A stretch of DNA of 64,000 nt from Cricetomys ansorgei (lineage: Eukaryota > Chordata > Mammalia > Rodentia > Nesomyidae), in contig JAMJFZ010001133.1 of assembly GCA_026225945.1 (NCBI GenBank), positions 14,056,001-14,120,000 of the forward strand, written 5' to 3'. Below, piece after piece: positions 50,113 through 62,391 of this stretch. A program made the position numbers and the translations under genes. The first letter of the stretch is position 1. Each line of letters opens with the position of its first letter. The notes below the pieces were generated by a model. That model searched no databases and was not told the DNA's origin. It worked only from the letters and a program-made list of their open reading frames with translations.

Positions 50113-51722
50113 CCATTCCTTTAGACTGCCTTGGGAATAAACTGCTCTAGTCAGATTCACATTCAAAAAGGTTGAAGGAACACAAAGCTACAAAAACGTT
50201 CATTTAAAATGTGTAGCACAATACTTAATAGTAAAAATAAACTCTAATATATTCTCTCTTTTCTAATTGGAGTTTAAGCCTGAATCTAGCCACCCACAGA
50301 GAGAGGGTCACAGCTATGAACATCATACAGTGTTTTAAATTAGGAATGAATGCTGCTTATTTTGTATTCTTCTCATGGAAAAATTTGAATATAATTTAAA
50401 TATCCGTTTTTGGCTTTGGGCTTATTCAAGTAACTTCAACTTTCTTAAAATATAGCATGAAATATGGTGGCATAAAGTTGTACATAATTATAATAAAACG
50501 CCGTGTCTTAGCTTCTTACATCCAAGTTTTGAATCAATTTGAGATCAGTTTATAAGTAAACTCAATGTATGTCTTTTCTAAATGATTATAATAATAGTTA
50601 TAATTAATAATTTACTATTTATTATTCATTAATAACTATGCAGCATTGGAACAAAACTTTATCTAGAAACCCATGCTTTTCTTTAGATAGGAAATGTTGG
50701 CTACGCAGAGGTATTCAATTGCTCTGACCATGAATTCAGCTTCACAAAAACATCTCCTCAACAACCTTAAACATTTTTCTTCTCTCTAGGTCATATTCCT
50801 TTTTAGAGATCTGCATTTGTGCTGAGAATTAAGTATTGAAGCAAATCTACAAAGGATTATTGCAAGGCAAACCACAAGTCTACACTTTATGCACAAAGAC
50901 AATCAGTAACTGGGAAAAGACATGGGGACAGCACAAAGTCACTGACCTGCATCCATTAAGCATCTTGACAAAATGCTCTATTTCTCAGAACTCCCTTCAA
51001 TTTCATATTTTTTAAAATAACAGGGGCCTTCTTTTCGTACATTTTAAATAGGTGTCACACTACCACCCTTTTAGATGTTGATCTTAAATATGATGTTTAT
51101 TGCAAATCAAGATTCCACAAAAGATACTAGCATTTTAAGACTATTTGATATTTACTGTGACAACAATTCACTGAAAAAAAACCCAACAGATTTTATGTAA
51201 GAACCACTCTACCATGTACAAGAGTCTTACAACTTCTTAACACTATTGTATGCTTTAGGTCTTCAAGCACCATAAACTCCCAAAACACACAGAACTTACA
51301 CTTTATAAAACACATCCAAATACTCCAATGCATTTCATTTTGTGCTGTGCCCACTAGATGAACATAGTAAATGTTTTGAAAACCATTTAGATCAAACTAA
51401 CACTATCTGCAATCTGCTTTTAGGCCAGATGATAATTTTATAACCTTTGATACAGAAATAGTAGTAAAAAGTCAGAGATGAGGTAAGGATGTTAGTCTTC
51501 AAATATAAGCAAGTCAACGGAATAATACATGCAAAAGACTTCATTTAAGAAATCTGTAGTGAAGACAAGTGTTTTATATTTTTTTAAACAGAATGTTGAG
51601 ATCTGGACGTGGCCTGCTCTACATTGCTGTGTATTGTGTGAAATAAGACACTTCCTCTGGCTATCTCTTGCCCAAAGGGATTCCTGCACAGCATCAATTA
51701 TGAGTAGAGAAGCAGCATCGCT

Positions 51723-51802
51723 GCATCCTGATGGGAGCACGGACACCCCGCATCCTGATGGGAGCATGGACACCCCGCATCCTGATGGGAGCATGGACAC
51801 CC
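51723..51802 (+). repeat. 27-bp minisatellite, three copies
   Basis: The unit gcatcctgatgggagcatgg-acacccc occurs at 51723-51749, 51750-51776 and 51777-51802. The copies differ by one base (acgg/atgg) and the last base. Because 27 is a multiple of three, frames on both strands stay open across it. Confidence 0.97.
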
Positions 51803-52516
51803 ACATCTCATCTTTATATTTGTGGGAAACATCTAATTTCAAGTTGAAATACTTGCAGAGGACCACCAAGTTTTTAAACCAGTATTGTAGCCATTATCAA
51901 CTCTTCTTTGTGGATGTATAAAATTTCCTTAAGATAAGGGGCTCTCTCAGGGAATTGGATCCTGTGTGAAGAGCCTTTGAAATGGAACACTTTGAAGACA
52001 AATAAGTTCCAGAAGGATGACGATGAAATCCCTATGTTCTCTTATGGCAGTCAGATGACCGGTAGACAGCCCAGGCCCAGAACATAGTTCCTTCCATCAG
52101 CTTCTCCTCATCTTTGTCAGCCCAATGCATATTACTCATTCTTCTTTCTTTGTATAAAATTAAACATGCCAATTTAATATTCTTAGATATTTAATCCATC
52201 TTAAACACTTTGAAAATATGGTAAATATTAGAAGGAAAACTCACAGGGTAACAGTAGGTTTAAAGTCTGGAAATTGAAAATTGATTTTATATTTCCTGTA
52301 TCTTTAAGGTTTACTTAACATTAACTATCAGCAAAAGTGGTGGTAGTCCTTGAAATCTTCAAAATAAATGTTCATTGTCACTGATAAGATGATGACATGC
52401 TGAAAAATCCAAGCAATAAACTAGTAAAGCTAATAAGAAAAAGAACTGAAGTGAAGAATACTGTGTAAAATAAAAAGTAGAGATCTATATGTTCTCTATG
52501 ACTGTGAAAGTGAGCT

Positions 52517-52905
52517 GGTTAGTTTTTAATGCCAACTTGACAACTTGACCTGGGAAGTGGGATCCTCAACTGGGAAGCTGATTAGGCCAGAATGGCCTTA
52601 TGGGCATGTCTGTGGACACTGTCTGGAATGCTGGTGGGTGCAGGCGAGCTCAGCCGCGGGCAGTGCTATCACTAGGGGGACAGCCCTGAGTTAAAGAAAG
52701 GCTAATCACAAGCCAGAGAGAGCAAGCCAGTAAGCAGTGTCTTCCATGGTTCTTGCTTCCAACTTCCTGCCTTGAGCTGCTGCCCTGACTTCCCTTACGA
52801 TGGACTGTGACCTGGAAGCTAGAATGAATCCTTTTTGCCCACAAGCTGCCTTTGGCTATGGTGTTTATCACAGAAAAGAAGCCGCGTGGGACAAAGAGAT
52901 GAGCT
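52517..52905 (+). repeat. Rodent LTR-like interspersed repeat
   Basis: 'gccaacttgacaacttgacc', 'gagagagcaagccagtaagc', 'agtgtcttccatggttcttg', 'ctgccctgacttcccttacg' and 'tggctatggtgtttatcaca' are in the order of a common rodent dispersed repeat. I cannot name the family with confidence. Confidence 0.65.
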
Positions 52906-53539
52906 AACTAATGAGCATCTGAGTATATGTGCAAAACAGTCCAAGTATTTTATTTCTTTTTTGACTTTTCATAAACATTGTACTAAAAGCTGATAGGAAA
53001 AAATATGAAAGAAACAACAGCTACAACAAAAACCTGCTTAGTTTAAAGAGATTACTAATATAAAGGATAATCATGGAAAAACAAGTAGGTAAATATATCA
53101 TAGAGCAACCACATGACCATAAACATGAGGTCTCCAAGAACTTTAGCAGAACAACTGAACATATCATTATAAAAATTTCCATCAATATATATATGTAATT
53201 GTTTGTATATATGATAAAAAAGACTAGATTTTTTTTACAAAATGTTTCGAAGCAAAGATCTTCCCAAGTATTGCCTGTGTATAGCATACATGTTGTCATC
53301 ACCTGGCATCCATGGGAGATTGTTCTAGAATCCTGAAGGCATAGCAATATTCAAGGGTGCTCAAGTCCCTCATAGAAAATGGTACAGTATTTGTATATGA
53401 CCTAAACACATCTCCTTGTGCAATGTAAATAATCATTAGATTTATAGAACTTAGTAGATTTATAGAACTTAGTATATAGTGTGGTATAAATGCTATATAG
53501 ATAGTTCTTCTGTATTTCTTAAGGAATAACAACACAAAG

Positions 53540-54245
53540 TTTGAACATGTTCAACACAGATGCACATACTTATTAAAGGAAAATCCATCAAGAGGATATT
53601 ACATTTATAAACATTTACCCACAAAACAACAGGACATCCAATTTCATTAAAAGAAACACTATTATATCGAAAATCACACACTGACCCTAACAGAGTGGTA
53701 ATGTGTGACTTCAATACTCTACTCTCACCAATACACAGGGTATCCAGACAAAATTAAATAAGAAACTCTGGAGTTAAATAATATCGTAAATCAGATGGAC
53801 TTAACAGACATCTACAGAACATTCTACCTAAACACCTTAAACACTAAATAATGTTTTTTTGTTTATTTGTTTGCTTTTTGTTTTTCCTCAGAAGCCTATA
53901 GACCTTTCTACAAAACCAACTATGCAGTAAAATACAAAGCAAGTTCCAACAACTACAAGGAAACTGAACTACCACCCTGCATCCTATTTGAGGATCATGC
54001 TTTCAAGCTGGATACCAACAAGTGAGACAGCAGAGGGCTCACTGTTGACAACATGCTACTGCATGAAAACTGGGTCAAGACAGAAATTAAAAAGGAACTT
54101 AAAATCTTTAAAAAACCAAATGAAAATGAAAACAACACATCAAAATCCATGGGGCACACACAATTAAAGCAATCCTAAGAGAAAAATATGCAACATTTAA
54201 AGAAATTAGCATTTGTCATATTCAAATATATGCTTTAGGATTTAT
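53540..54245 (+). mobile_element. L1 ORF2 relic (endonuclease-linker part)
   Basis: 'cagatggacttaacagacat', 'ctacagaacattctacctaa', 'aaactgaactaccaccctgc', 'actgggtcaagacagaaatt' and 'gagaaaaatatgcaacattt' follow L1 ORF2 on the plus strand. All frames are broken. Confidence 0.75.
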
Positions 54246-54756
54246 TTACAGATGTGGTTTTGAATTCCTTCAAGTCTTGAAATTAAAGTTTAATACAACA
54301 AAAACTTCTAAAAAAATTTCAAAAGCTGAACATGTAAAGTGTAACTCAGTTCTGATTTAGCAAAAGAATATGAAGGCCTTTCACATGACACAAGAAGTTA
54401 CATGAGACAAGAAACAGAAGCTCCCCAGCTGGCTGGATATTTCTCTTCAGAGAACGGCCTCCCCTTCCTTTCTTTGACTGTCCCTTTGGAGCTTCCGTTT
54501 TTTAGGGAAAGCATCCACATTGTTTTTTCAGACAAACCAATTCATGTGAACATGTAGGGAGGGAGCTTACAGAAAGTATCAAGTGAAAGGACGGACTGTC
54601 AGAAGATTAAGAAAAAAAAAAAGACTGAAAATTATGTAAACTTCATTTGAAAAACACCCAGGAAGATGTTAAATACTCTACATAGCATAATAAATATACT
54701 GCTTGATTTCTATAAAGTTTAATTCTACTATTAGTATGTGTGTGATACTTAGGGTG

Positions 54757-54905
54757 GGGCATTGGTACGCTTATGCCACGGAGTGCAAGTGGAAGCGAGG
54801 TGACAGTTTTAAGGATCTAGTTCTCATTTCGTATGGGTTAGGGGATCAACTTCTGGTTGTCAGGCTTTTGGGGCAAGCACTTGTACTTACGGAACCATCT
54901 CACTA
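54757..54905 (-). mobile_element. tRNA-headed rodent SINE (B2/B3 type)
   Basis: 'ttaggggatcaacttctggt', 'tgtcaggcttttggggcaag' and 'cttacggaaccatctcacta' form a diverged copy of the family at 26827-27031. Confidence 0.65.
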
Positions 54906-55162
54906 ATCATAGTTATTTAATTTCTGATGCACAATAACAAGGTTGGCTCCCAGGCTTGAGGACAGACACAAGAGAACAGACAAACAGACCTGCAGATCTG
55001 TTTGGACTATCTCCAAGGGCTGTGTCTCCTACCCGGCTTATTACTGCAGGGAAACCCTACCAGCTTCAGGGGCCATTTCCACAGAGCCTCCCACGAACAG
55101 TCAGTCATCTGAGCCGCACATATCTATTGCTTGATTATATCATTTAAAAATCTCAGGCCATG

Positions 55163-55190
55163 TTTTTTTTTTTTTTTGTTTTTTTTTTCC
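55163..55190 (-). repeat. Poly(T) tract with one G
   Basis: About 25 T with a single G interruption. Confidence 0.9.
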
Positions 55191-55610
55191 TTAACTCTGC
55201 CTCATTGCCTTCAAATTCAGATATGTAATTTGAAATGTCACAGATAAGCCTAGTCTCCTGGGAGAATGGAGGCATGTCACCAAGGCTTCAGCAACCACCA
55301 AAATACTAACAAAAGGTGGTCACAGAGTACCTAAGCACTAAATCACATGTGACAGAATTTATTTCACCATGACATTTGGGATTTAATGGTGTTTCCAAAG
55401 ATTTGGAAACACAGGATCCATCTCTGGTCTACTCATATTCATCATCTCATTACACAACGTAGAGTCCTTGCAGTGCAGAATGAAGACATTTACCAGGACT
55501 CTGCACTAGCCTTGCCTTCGGACCTCATCTTGGCTTTATTACATCTAGAAGAAAATTCTTTTCTTTTGTACCATCTGACTAAACTGTACCAAACTGGAGG
55601 AAAAGGTTTT

Positions 55611-55672
55611 TCTTCCTTCCTTCCTTCCTTCCTTCCTTCCTTCCTTCCTTCCTTTCTTTCTTTCTTTTTTTT
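55611..55672 (+). repeat. (TTCC)n/(TTTC)n pyrimidine array
   Basis: About 11 TTCC units followed by TTTC units and a T run. It is a pure polypyrimidine strand with mirror symmetry. Confidence 0.97.
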
Positions 55673-57240
55673 GAGAAAAAGTTTTTAAAAATGTAATGTT
55701 CAAAGGCCAACTCACTTGAAAGAAGAAGGCTTTTCTTCAGTTGTGGCTCTTTTGTGAGTGCTGTTTTTAAAGTTCTGGGTCACACCCTGACCACACACCA
55801 GTGAAGTCACAAAATCCTTTTAGTTAAGTATATGAAGTATTTAGAAAAGAACAAAGTCATACAAACCACAGAATAATTCATGCTGGGCATGTCATACATA
55901 GATCCTAAGAGCCTTTATTTTAACTTATATATTTTAAAGTTTTAAATGAGAACAGGGGTGATTTATTAACCAGGCATTTGCTTAATCAGTGCTTTAAGTC
56001 AGAAAGCACATAAATACTGAGAATATGATTTTTTTAACATGAGGTTCCTCCTCAATTTATCTCTTGATATACAAGGCTAAGAGAAATGCGCGTGGCATCT
56101 GCTAAGCTTTACTGGTAGAAACTTAAAGAAATTCTGTGGGTAGCACCACTCAATTTTTCTTAGAGTTGTTCTCATGGAGACTTTGTAAAAAGGAAAATCT
56201 GGAAATAATTAGAAACTCTTATAGTACCTAAAGAAGTTTACTTGAAAAGCGCAATCTGCTATTCATCAGAGACTGTAGTACTCCAAGGAATAACTTAGGA
56301 GGGAAGTAAGTGTTGCGTTGTAAAAGGGGTGGGGGCATCTCAGTCACAGAACTGCATTAATAAGCAGTAGACAACATGCTATCCGTGACAACTGAGGAGC
56401 CTGTGAAGGACACTGGCCATGGCTTCCTTTGCAGACTACCTTTAACAATTCCTTACACTTCAAAGAAAGCATTTGTTAAAAAAGATGCTAGTAACTGTTT
56501 TAATACAAATCATAAGTGAAGACTATAATTATAATATCATGTTATATAAATATTATGTATAATATTAAGTATAATAAAATTATAATTCTTAAAATTTAAG
56601 ATGTACGTGAAAAACGTATCCAAATATAATAAAAATTGTTCTTTGCTTTTAGAAGAATAAACAAATTACAATGGAGAATGGTAATATTTTCTTGAAACTT
56701 AAAATATGTTTTTGAAGAAATGCAAAATTCCACAGGGGGTAGACTAGACGACACGGCCTCTGGAGTTTAGAGGGTGCCATATGAACTGGATTATCCTTGA
56801 CAAGTACCTTCAGACATTTGTAATGTGATCTCATGTGAATTTAGACCACATTTTAGACACAAACTATTGGCAAGAGTAACTTTTTCAGGAGCTCAGCTAA
56901 GAAGGAAAGAAAATCAAATAGCCTTAATATGTAGCATTTAACATGGAATATCCAACATGGAAATGTAAAGTGTAAAAGTAAAAGTTTCTAATGAGCTGTA
57001 TCAAAGAGAATTAAAGGCCAGCCAAAGAAAAGTTCACTTTCTTTTCTTTTTAATCCTCATTGCTTATTCTAACACAATTTGAGTTTTCAATGGCTTGTCT
57101 AAGTTTGGGGCTAAAAAATTTTTATGAAAATAAACTACAAAATGATATTTGCATTGAAAACTTATTTGGGAAAGAATAAAATCACGGTGTGGATAATATT
57201 TTAAGGTTATTTCTCACTGTGGGGGGAAAAAGCATTTAAG

Positions 57241-57600
57241 GTATCCAGACACTTATATCCAGACTCAGCTATTTCTGTTAGATTCTCTCACTGCTGCTCA
57301 TCATCCTGTGGAAGCTGACAGTAAAACAAAGCATGAAGATTTCTGAGGTCGTTGGTTTTTAAAGATTCATCATGATTGCCTGCCTTGGCAGAAAGACAGC
57401 TCAGAGACTGGTGCTAATTCTACAGGGATCAGCTCCAATGGAAGAAATGCATTAAGGCCTGCACAAAAGAACATGCTTGGCAGAGAGCTATGACAAGCTA
57501 TCTCTATGGCACTGTTAACTTCCTTCATCAGAGGTCTGTCACTGCTGTGGTCATCCTGCTAATTGATAAAAATCATAAATTTCAATAGTAAAGAAGAATG
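57241..57600. other. Unique non-repetitive stretch, possible conserved non-coding element
   Basis: Base composition is more even than in the surrounding intron, and there is no repeat signature. It contains 'ctaattgataaaaatcataa', a homeodomain-type cluster. No open frame of note. Conservation cannot be judged without alignment. Confidence 0.25.
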
Positions 57601-58292
57601 TCATATTAAGAACCTTTTGAGATGTGTCCATCATCCTTAGCACCCCCAAAACAAGTCTGCAAACATCTGTGGACCAAATAGTGATATGCAATGATAGATT
57701 GTTAAGTGATTTCACACTAAAATAGTTAACTTACCCAACTACATTTGATGTGATGAAAAAAAAAAATCACTCACTTACTTTCTTAAAAATGCTTTGTAGA
57801 AGGTTAACATTCCAGATTACCAGAAAATAACAAAACAATCTGGGTTATTTTTAATGTGCAGACCTTTCAAGTTACTCATGTGAGGTATATTTAACCAATA
57901 AACCACTTGAAACATTTAAATTTTTCAGTGTTCAAACACTGAATTATTTTTAAAATTCAATTTGAAAATCAATCTAAGAGGCCTATTTATCATGCTATCC
58001 TGCTGACACACTGAAGAAAATGCACTGTAGAGAGAGCTTACATTTCCCACTCTTCCTTCCAATCAATATCTGAGGCAAAGTTTCATCTCTAGGGCCCCTA
58101 ATGGCAGGAATTCCTGGAGCCAGCAAATGGGTAATGTTAAACCTATGATTAGATGATGAGGCCATCAAAGACACCAGATCCTAATGCAACATTCCCCTTT
58201 ATTTTTCTGAACCGCAGTGATAGCCGGGGCTAAGGAAGAAGGCATTCTGAACTATGCCTTGACACAAACGCTGTTAAATATCTGGATTCTGA

Positions 58293-58448
58293 TCAACCTA
58301 AAATGCCCACAGAGCTTCCATTTCCCTTGAATGTGGGACCTTGGCACTGGGTACAATTTTCACATGCCCAGCAGATGAGATCCTCCCAGGGCTGGTGCTC
58401 TCTGTGGTTTCCTGTCAACTGTATTCCTGATTTCGCCCGAACACACTC
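58293..58448 (-). other. Candidate alternative terminal exon of Nbea (unproven)
   Basis: A pyrimidine-rich acceptor (gtttattgtcttcag) ends at 58449. Splicing from the exon at 59353 (phase 0) would enter an open frame of 51 codons, starting ECVRAKSGIQLTGNH and including the Cys-rich ICWACENCTQCQ, then a TGA. On the same strand AATAAA lies at 58198-58203, about 90 nt beyond the stop, followed by GT-rich sequence. That is the layout of an alternative last exon, or of a poison exon if a downstream donor is used. Against it: acceptors, 150-bp open frames and AATAAA all occur by chance in AT-rich introns, and I know of no such published Nbea form. This is inference only. Confidence 0.2.
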
Positions 58449-59352
58449 CTGAAGACAATAAACATGAAAACTGGAAATCTGTAGGTAAGCTTTTGCTGTT
58501 TGCTCTGGGATGTTTAAAGACCAATGAAGTAACACTTGGCTTATCTGAGTTAGCTGTGGTGTTATAGGTGAGCCTCAGGGCAGTTACGGTTCAGGTATGT
58601 TAATCTTTCTACTGAAGAGACCAGGGATGGATATAACAGCTACTTATCACCAACATGGATGTACTCCCTTTTCATATTTATATGATAAAAGGGAGACTCA
58701 AGGTCCTGGTGAAAGGAAAGACCATTAAATGTCTATTTTAGGTATCTAAAAGACTTTCCCCCTTAAGCAGTGGATAAAGTGTTTTTGGTCTAGTTTTAAA
58801 AAAGGAATAATATCCAACAATTTACCTTAAATTGTTAATAAAGGTAATCACCACTCAGTAGACTTTTAGATTACTAATACATACCAATTCTACTTAAAAA
58901 TAACATGTAAATGCAGTCTGTCAAAGATGATTCCCAATGGCTGGTTTGTATGCGTTTAGTACTTAGAAAAAAGGAACGTGAGTTTCTACCCCTTCTCATC
59001 TGACAGAGGAGAAAACAATAGTAACTACTAGTTATGTTTTAAAATTGTAACATGTGCTGCAGTATTTTTAAAGGATGGTATGTACAGTAGCAAAAGGCCT
59101 TACGAACGCAGAACAAAGCCAGGTACACACAGAACAGAATGGGAAGTCAGAGAGGACAGAGACCAGAGAGCGAAGAAGGGAGGAGAATTAGGCAGTGTGT
59201 ACATATGATGATCATCTAAGCACTAATGTACCTAAAGGCAAACTTTCGTCTACAATTTCACAGTGAGAGATAAAATTTAAATTATAATTAATATTACACA
59301 CACGTAGGAATTCTCATGTCGTTTAATTTGACCAAGCGAACAAAGCTCTTAC

Positions 59353-59414
59353 CTGAGAGCAGAGCAGCATGACGAGCTCCACCACGGACGTGCTGGACTT
59401 CATACAAACAAGGC
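59353..59414 (-). CDS. Nbea: Nbea (neurobeachin) internal exon, first in the window
   Basis: Neurobeachin is a very large neuronal BEACH-domain scaffold that binds protein kinase A and acts in membrane-protein trafficking and synapse function (family knowledge). This 62-bp exon is the most 5' of the five present. After two bases that finish an earlier codon it encodes LVCMKSSTSVVELVMLLCSQ, which matches neurobeachin as I remember it. Borders are a pyrimidine-rich acceptor ending tgcag at 59415 and a CAG|gtaaga donor at 59352, so it ends in phase 0, as the next exon requires. It opens the conserved block (Pfam DUF1088 type, by memory) that precedes the PH-BEACH domains. The paralog Lrba has a similar segment, but the exons downstream favour Nbea. 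Confidence 0.94.
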
Positions 59415-60311
59415 CTGCAGGGAAAGGCAGAGCGAGTGAGTTTCCACAGGACAGGCACAGAATTGTATAACTTTAAACTATTAAAAAATTTCTTTGAAAC
59501 AAGACTTCAGAAATTAAGTGAATGGAAACATTTATCCACATACTCTTCTACGTTAATTTAAAATATCCAGATGTCTCAAATGATATGAAAATTGCTAAAA
59601 TATTCGTTACATATTTAAGTCCTTTTTAGGTTAAGGTACATTTAAATGTGTATGTAAGGTAAGGGATGACTGCTGAAACTGATGAACTCTTTAGAGTTGC
59701 CTTTAATCCAAAGGCATTGCTATATGACTGTGTCCTGGAACGGAGAACAATAAAGATGAAAGAGCGGCTGGCATTTTCTACCTGGAGGACCAAAATTAAA
59801 CAATGTATATTTAGTTCATTCACCACAGTCTACTAAATGATATGTACTCACAGACCAGGTACCACACAGAATGAAAAAACAAACCCAGTGAGTATGTGGT
59901 CACAAGGACTCAGTGGCAAGTGCCATACACACACCATCTTATGTCTCATTATGTCCTAATGTCGTTCCTAGTCTACAGGTAAAAAACATTTTGCGAACAG
60001 CTTGGACATTAATTATTAAGCTCTTCTAAATAAAGGATGATTTGTAAAAAGTTATATATAATAAGATATTAGACCATAATTGCTAGTTTCTAAACGTAAC
60101 AAAGATAGATACAAATTTGGCTTAATATGAGCATATTAATTATAGATATTGCTACTTAAAATATTAATCTCTGATGAACATGTTAGTTATAATGGCTCTA
60201 CTTTAAAATAAATGTCCAAGTAATGGTGGTGTTTTTTTAAGAAAAAAGAGCTTAATGAATAGATTTAAAAAAATTTTTGTTCTTAAGTATAAATGCAATC
60301 AAAAGCATCTT

Positions 60312-60472
60312 TTAAATAAATTTTATTATGAGTATGTACATGTGTGGGGGGCATGTGTGTAGTGGGGGGGCATGTGTGCAACACAAATGGGAGTCAAAGG
60401 ACAGCTGGGCAGGATTCAGGTCTATAGGGCACAGGTACTTACCTGCTGAGCCCACCTACTGGCCCAGTACCA
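60312..60472 (-). mobile_element. tRNA-headed rodent SINE (B2/B3 type)
   Basis: 'ttaaataaattttattatga', a GT/G-rich part, then 'caggattcaggtctataggg', 'gtacttacctgctgagccca' and 'cctactggccc'. Confidence 0.75.
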
Positions 60473-62391
60473 TCTTATAGAAAGAGATGCTTTCCTTCTA
60501 TAAGATGTTAACAAATGCAAAATTGAAGCAGCAGTTTTATTTTCTTGTTTTCTTAAGTTGATTTCCACCAGCAGTCTCAAGTGCCTTCATAGACACGAGC
60601 ATGTGCATTTATTGTAAGTGGAGGATAAATACCCTTTTGTGCCCATTTTGCTAAAGACTTTATCCATGCCATACATACAGACAGAAAAAGCTGTAAAAAG
60701 TCACTGGTATTTCATCAGTGCCATTCAGATTGCTAATGAAGACAGTTAGCTAATGAAAAAGAGACCAATGTGAAAAGCTTATGTAAGAAACATGTGGAGT
60801 AACTGGGCAGAAATCCTCCTGCTCAGGAGCTATAGAGTCAGAAAGATTAATGGAACATTTATCACCTATTGGCTGATCAAGTACTTGGATTCTGACAAAG
60901 AAAACCTTAAGGAAAAGGCCACAGGAACATAATTAAGATGTAGGCATATCAGTACCGTCAACATTACTCTGCTGTAAGAACTGTCCATCTTTATTTTGTG
61001 TTAATTTTGAATACATAATACTTTGAAATAAAAACTCCAAAAAAATGGAATTATTGCCAACTAATTATTAACAAACTTTTATGTAGTAGTTACATTCATA
61101 ATCCTTAGAAATATTATCAATGCATAAAAGTTTACATGATTAATGTATTTTTTTTCCAAAGGAATATGAACAAACAAACTGGAGAGCAAGATGGTATTTG
61201 CAAACACAACCCTTCTCCTGTGAAAGAGAAGATGAACTTAGGTCTATAGAGGCTCACTGCTTACCAGTGTGTTTTGTCTAATTAGTTTTGGTCAGAGCCA
61301 CCTGCTCTTAAAAGACAAGCCAGGAAGTAAAAACAGACCTAACATTGATAATGTGAACGTAAGCTAAGAAAATTCTGAAACATCAGAATTATGGCTTGCT
61401 GGGAATTACTCTTAAGGGTTAGAAGAAGTACAAACAAGACAAAGATGACATGCAGTGTGATGCTAGTGATAAGGAGATGCACACACAGGTTAATATTTTA
61501 TTCTTATAAGCTTAACTATATCTGCAAGTTTAGGAAGCAATAAACTTCATTCTGTGGAACTTTAATCACAAGCTCAAGAAAGTAAAATTTATCCAGTAAT
61601 GCTATGAACTACTCTAAATTGTTCAGACAATGGCAAACAATGCACTCATGTAGGTCTTACTATACCGAATTCATCCTATTTGTATCTGACGAGAAATCTG
61701 TAAGTGAATTATCACGTCTGATAGCCCCTCTAAGAGTGTGAACACTTAACAGTGATAAATAAGTCTATTATGAAAGCTCAGCAAGCTCAGCAAGTGCTCC
61801 TGGTTGTAATTCAAATACCTTATAATATTAACTATTTGAACCAGTTATCATTATAGCATTTGATAGACTAAAAAAATGAAAACATTTGATGATAAGACCA
61901 AAGTGTTTCACCCAAGAAGTGATAAAATTGGGACCCGAGATTACATCATTTAATTAGGATGATGATTTTATGTTTTCTACATAATAATTCAGCATCAATG
62001 TGATGGCAATATAGGATAATGAGGCAGATCTTGACAGTGAAGTGTGACTAGAGTGACTTAGCTTCCTTGGTGAAGACAGCACGTTTCAGTCAGATGTAGA
62101 AAGGGGAAAGCAATGCATTATGCAACAAGGACAACATGATCCGGGAACAAAGAGAAATATCCCCATAGAGCTTTGTATCTTGGGGATGGATGATTGGAGT
62201 ATGGGGGTGCCGGGAAGCAGAACTAGGAGATTAGGTTAAAATTCAGAGAAGTACTGGAAGAAAACTACAAATGGTTTGGGAAGTTAAGATGAAGAGCTAT
62301 GAGCAGGTTATGAAGTGGGTGAAATGGTTCCAATGACTATGTACTATTGTACGATGACAATCTGTGCCTTGTCAACTAAAAAATAGCCTTC

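Larger units (their letters stand above)
49403..59352 (-). other. Nbea: Nbea intron, 9.95 kb
   Basis: Intron between the LVCMKSS exon and the EWQNSIQ exon, with phase 0 borders. It holds a degenerate tandem array (49815-50112), a 27-bp minisatellite (51723-51802), an LTR-like repeat (52517-52905), an L1 ORF2 relic (53540-54245), a tRNA-headed SINE (54757-54905) and pyrimidine tracts (55163-55190, 55611-55672). The interval 57240-58550 is unique-looking DNA with a candidate alternative terminal exon at 58293-58448. Other stretches (50113-51480, 55700-57200, 58560-59340) show nothing I can name. Confidence 0.9.

Noticed and set aside
51723..51802. CRISPR-like regular repeat
   Set aside because: Head-to-tail 27-bp copies with no spacers; the genome is vertebrate.
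775..59414. Assignment of the exons to the paralog Lrba
   Set aside because: [41 protein letters not shown] and related residues fit Nbea better than the Lrba versions I recall.
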